Both the position numbers and the translations under genes were made by a program. From positions 2,011,191 through 2,075,190 of the forward strand of contig JH720295.1 in the NCBI GenBank assembly GCA_000231825.2: a DNA stretch of 64,000 bases, given 5' to 3'. Positions 61,550-64,000 of the stretch are shown here, one piece after another (the stretch's first letter is position 1; every line of letters starts with the position of its first letter). Source of the DNA: Tetrahymena elliotti 4EA. Lineage: Eukaryota; Ciliophora; Oligohymenophorea; Hymenostomatida; Tetrahymenidae. The notes under the pieces were generated by a model. The model was given only the letters and a program-made list of their open reading frames with translations, did not search any database and was not told where the DNA came from.

Positions 61550-62926
61550 TCAATCAAAATTTAATTCTTCTAAATCTTCCTACTTATTAATTATTTCTAC
61601 TTAATCTCCAGGACTTAGACAAACACAAGGTACTATTTCTTCGTTTTTTGAAATTTATAAATCCATTACAAACTTTGAATTATCAGATTTGTTGTAGAAT
61701 CTCAATTTTTTCTCTATTGGGTTAAATTCTAAGCATACAATTTAGCCTGTAGTAAATTAAAATGATTTCTTAACATGATGCTACTCTGTATGAGAATGTG
61801 ACCAACAAAGCCCATGAGATGATATCTAATAATACCCATAGCCTATTTTATCATACTTAAACACATATTGTGAATCTTTAATGCTTTTTGTAAAACATAT
61901 TCCTACACCGATCCAATCTTTAAGATTAACTATTTTAAATTGAAATCTAGTAGTTTTTGTTAAATCTAATTATTACTAAACTAATCCAAATAAAAGTCTT
62001 TCATTAGAGTTATTAACTAGACTTGTTTGAGAAATTAATGTGAGTTTGGGAGATTTTGTATCTTCAGAAAAGCAGTATTCTACTAATTAGCTTTGATAAA
62101 TATTCTAATAGTTCATCATAAAAGGATATGTCTAAACAAGATATTTGTTAAGTTGAGTATTAAAACTACTTGCTCTTGATTGTTTACAGTTTTGTTTAAA
62201 TTACTAAATTTTTGAAGAATTTTCAATTTCATTTTTATATTTTTCATTTGATTTTAATTAAATCATATGATCAACTTGCTCTTATATCAAATTAAGTTCT
62301 TTGCTCTTATAGAAAGCTAAATTAAATTGGATTTTTCTCACATATTTTATCAAATATAAATTGAGATAATAGAGGATCTTATTTGCCTAAATATTCTTTT
62401 ATTTAGTTTAAAAATTCTTATGAACAATAATTTGTTTTATTTGAAATCAATTTCATAATTTCATCAGAAATTGATTAATTTTTTTCTAATGGAATTATAT
62501 TTTGACGAAGTTAATCAATATTAATTATCACTAGTCTATCTAACTATTTGATTTAAGAAAGAGTATATTCTTTGAAATAATTTAAGTTTACTTATTAAAA
62601 CTATTCTTCTAATAAAGAATATTTTCTAAGAATATCAGATAAAAGTGATGTATTCTACTCTTTCTATGATAAAGAATCACACATTAATTTCTTTAATTCT
62701 TCAATTTTAATTAAATTATTCTGGTTATTTTCTATTAAAATGTCTCTCAGTTTATTTATTTTAGAAATTTGTTGGTATTGCTCAAGAATTTAACTACGCT
62801 CTTAAACCGAATTAATAACTTTTTTTAACAGAGATCTATTTATTTTTAAATTTCTTCCTTAAACTCATGGAAAAATTATATTATTATTTTAGATTCGATT
62901 GTTTCTATATTTTAACTTTCTTTCAT
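61550..62926 (-). CDS. Coiled-coil protein with C-terminal SPRY-like domain, frame interrupted twice
   Basis: The end is clear: TGA at 61550 preceded by a beta-rich block, DWIGVGICFTKSIKD, YGYYQISSHGLCWSHS, IVCLEFNPIEKKLRFYN and EEIVPCVCLSPGDQVEI, which fits a SPRY (B30.2-like) ligand-binding domain. Upstream is coiled coil (ERSQILEQYQQISKINKL, LIKIEELKKLM). The frame changes twice: near 62808-62835 and near 62316-62342. Removal of GTTAAA...TTTAAG (29 nt) and GTGAGA...ATTTAG (25 nt) would restore one frame. Equally, each site sits in a short A-run where a single-base insertion or loss (or sequencing error) would do the same. The first Met I can support is at 62926 (MKESQNIETIESKI); a further 5' exon with a zinc or B-box domain, as in TRIM-like proteins, was not found. 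It may be a decaying gene. Confidence 0.55.
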
Positions 62927-64000
62927 TTTAGCAATCAAATCATTTAAAATTTAGTATTTATTCACAGGAGGCTATCTTTTAATATTTATTTCTCTCCATT
63001 TTCAATAATCTAACTGACTGAAATTATTTAAGTGAGTTCTAAGTCTTTATCTTCACTTATTCATAACTCGCATAACTACAAAAACTCTTTTCATGTTAAG
63101 AAATTATAAGTCTTTTTAAGGATGTTTGGAGCATTTATTTTGAGATTGCATTTATATTATTTTTGATTTAATTAATCCTTTTACTTTCACAAAAACAGCA
63201 AGTTATATATAATATTTTGACTTATCTCTAATCTTATTCTTTCTACAAATTTTTAAAAATACAATCTTCAATCAATCAATTAAAGATGTTAATTAATAAT
63301 AATACAAAATTTAACAATATTTTTTATATTTTTTATTAAAACTTTCATACTGAGTACCTGATTAATGCAAATCATAAATAATTAACTAAATAAATATTAC
63401 TAAAATTTAGCGAAAAATCAATAAATACCACCTCAGAAGTGATAAATTTTTATACACTTGTTTTTATCTTAAAAAAAATAATAATATCTCAAAAAATTTT
63501 AGAGTTTTTGATATATTCCACATAAAATATTATTAAGAGATTTAACTCCGAAAAGAATTTTATTAACTGGAAACATAAAGGTATATAGAACATATTTTAA
63601 CGAATATAATTTTAAATCAAAGGAGGTCAAATACAAGCTCATTGAAGGATTCACCAGAAAAAATCAATCAAAATTTATTTCTTAATTCATTAAACAAGAT
63701 AGAAATATCATAAATTAGCTATTTATGAATTTCTCAATAGGACTTCATAATGATCTTAAATTTAAATATTAAATTTTCATTAGATTTATGGAAATGTGTT
63801 TTAAATGTATGATTTATGTTACATAAGTAAAAATGTAGTGTAGGAATTTAGAATATTAAATAATAAAATTAAAAAAATATAAGATATACATAAAAAAAGT
63901 GTTGCAATTTCTATTGGCATAACATCAAATTGGCAAAAAAAATTATTTTAGTGAGGATTTGTTTAAATTAGGAAATAAATCAATTAAATAATCATAAGAA
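62927..64000. other. Terminal region, no gene seen
   Basis: Upstream of the SPRY-like gene. A short minus-strand frame from ATG at about 63090 hits TGA after 13 codons. The rest to the window end is A/T-rich with no feature that I can support. Confidence 0.4.

Noticed and set aside
1..64000. A search for transposase, reverse transcriptase, viral or CRISPR features.
   Set aside because: No motif for any of these was found; repeats seen are simple, diverged or short inverted ones.

Overview
The window looks like germline or macronuclear DNA of a Tetrahymena-like ciliate. It is extremely A/T-rich, and every convincing gene reads through with TAA and TAG as Gln and TGA as the only stop. Introns are AT-rich GT...AG (mostly 45 to 800 nt), much longer than Paramecium introns. 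With the standard code almost every real gene here is invisible, so I translated by eye with the ciliate code and joined exons using splice sites and family motifs. Exon joins marked as checked were confirmed by summing exon lengths to a whole number of codons.

Layout. 1-2526: diverged ~0.28-kb tandem repeats, no gene. 2527-3684 (-): class IV (SIRT6/7-like) sirtuin, intronless. 4264-9187 (-) and 10250-15490 (-): two tandem paralogous TRP/polycystin-like cation channels with matching exon structure. 16667-19615 (-): membrane-anchored tubulin-tyrosine-ligase-like enzyme. 21325-25631 (+): protein kinase joined to a leucine-rich repeat array built from ten consecutive 90-nt exons. 29382-31215 (+): TFIIIB subunit BDP1 (SANT domain). 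33154-37978 (-): FAM135/DUF676 serine-hydrolase-like protein, followed by a decayed copy of its own last exon. 39934-46109 (-): guanylate-binding-protein GTPase with a very long coiled coil. 49831-50817 (-): GPI-anchored, Cys-rich immobilization-antigen-like surface protein. 53257-53729 (+): twin CX9C protein. 55385-56094 (-): unknown 166-aa protein. 57785-59199 (+): TVP23/FAM18 Golgi membrane protein. 60345-60417 (+): tRNA-Phe(GAA). 61002-61193 (+): small secreted peptide. 61550-62926 (-): coiled-coil plus SPRY-like protein whose frame needs two shifts or two very short introns.

Functionally this is an ordinary mix of eukaryotic housekeeping and expanded ciliate families (channels, kinases, surface antigens, tubulin modification). 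Genes are separate units, not operons. I see no transposon, virus, CRISPR, telomere or convincing chromosome breakage site. The most unusual points are the uniform 90-nt LRR exon array, the decayed terminal exon beside the FAM135 gene, the possible 25-29-nt introns in the SPRY gene, the start-codon-only exon of TVP23 and several diverged ~0.3-kb tandem repeat arrays between genes.
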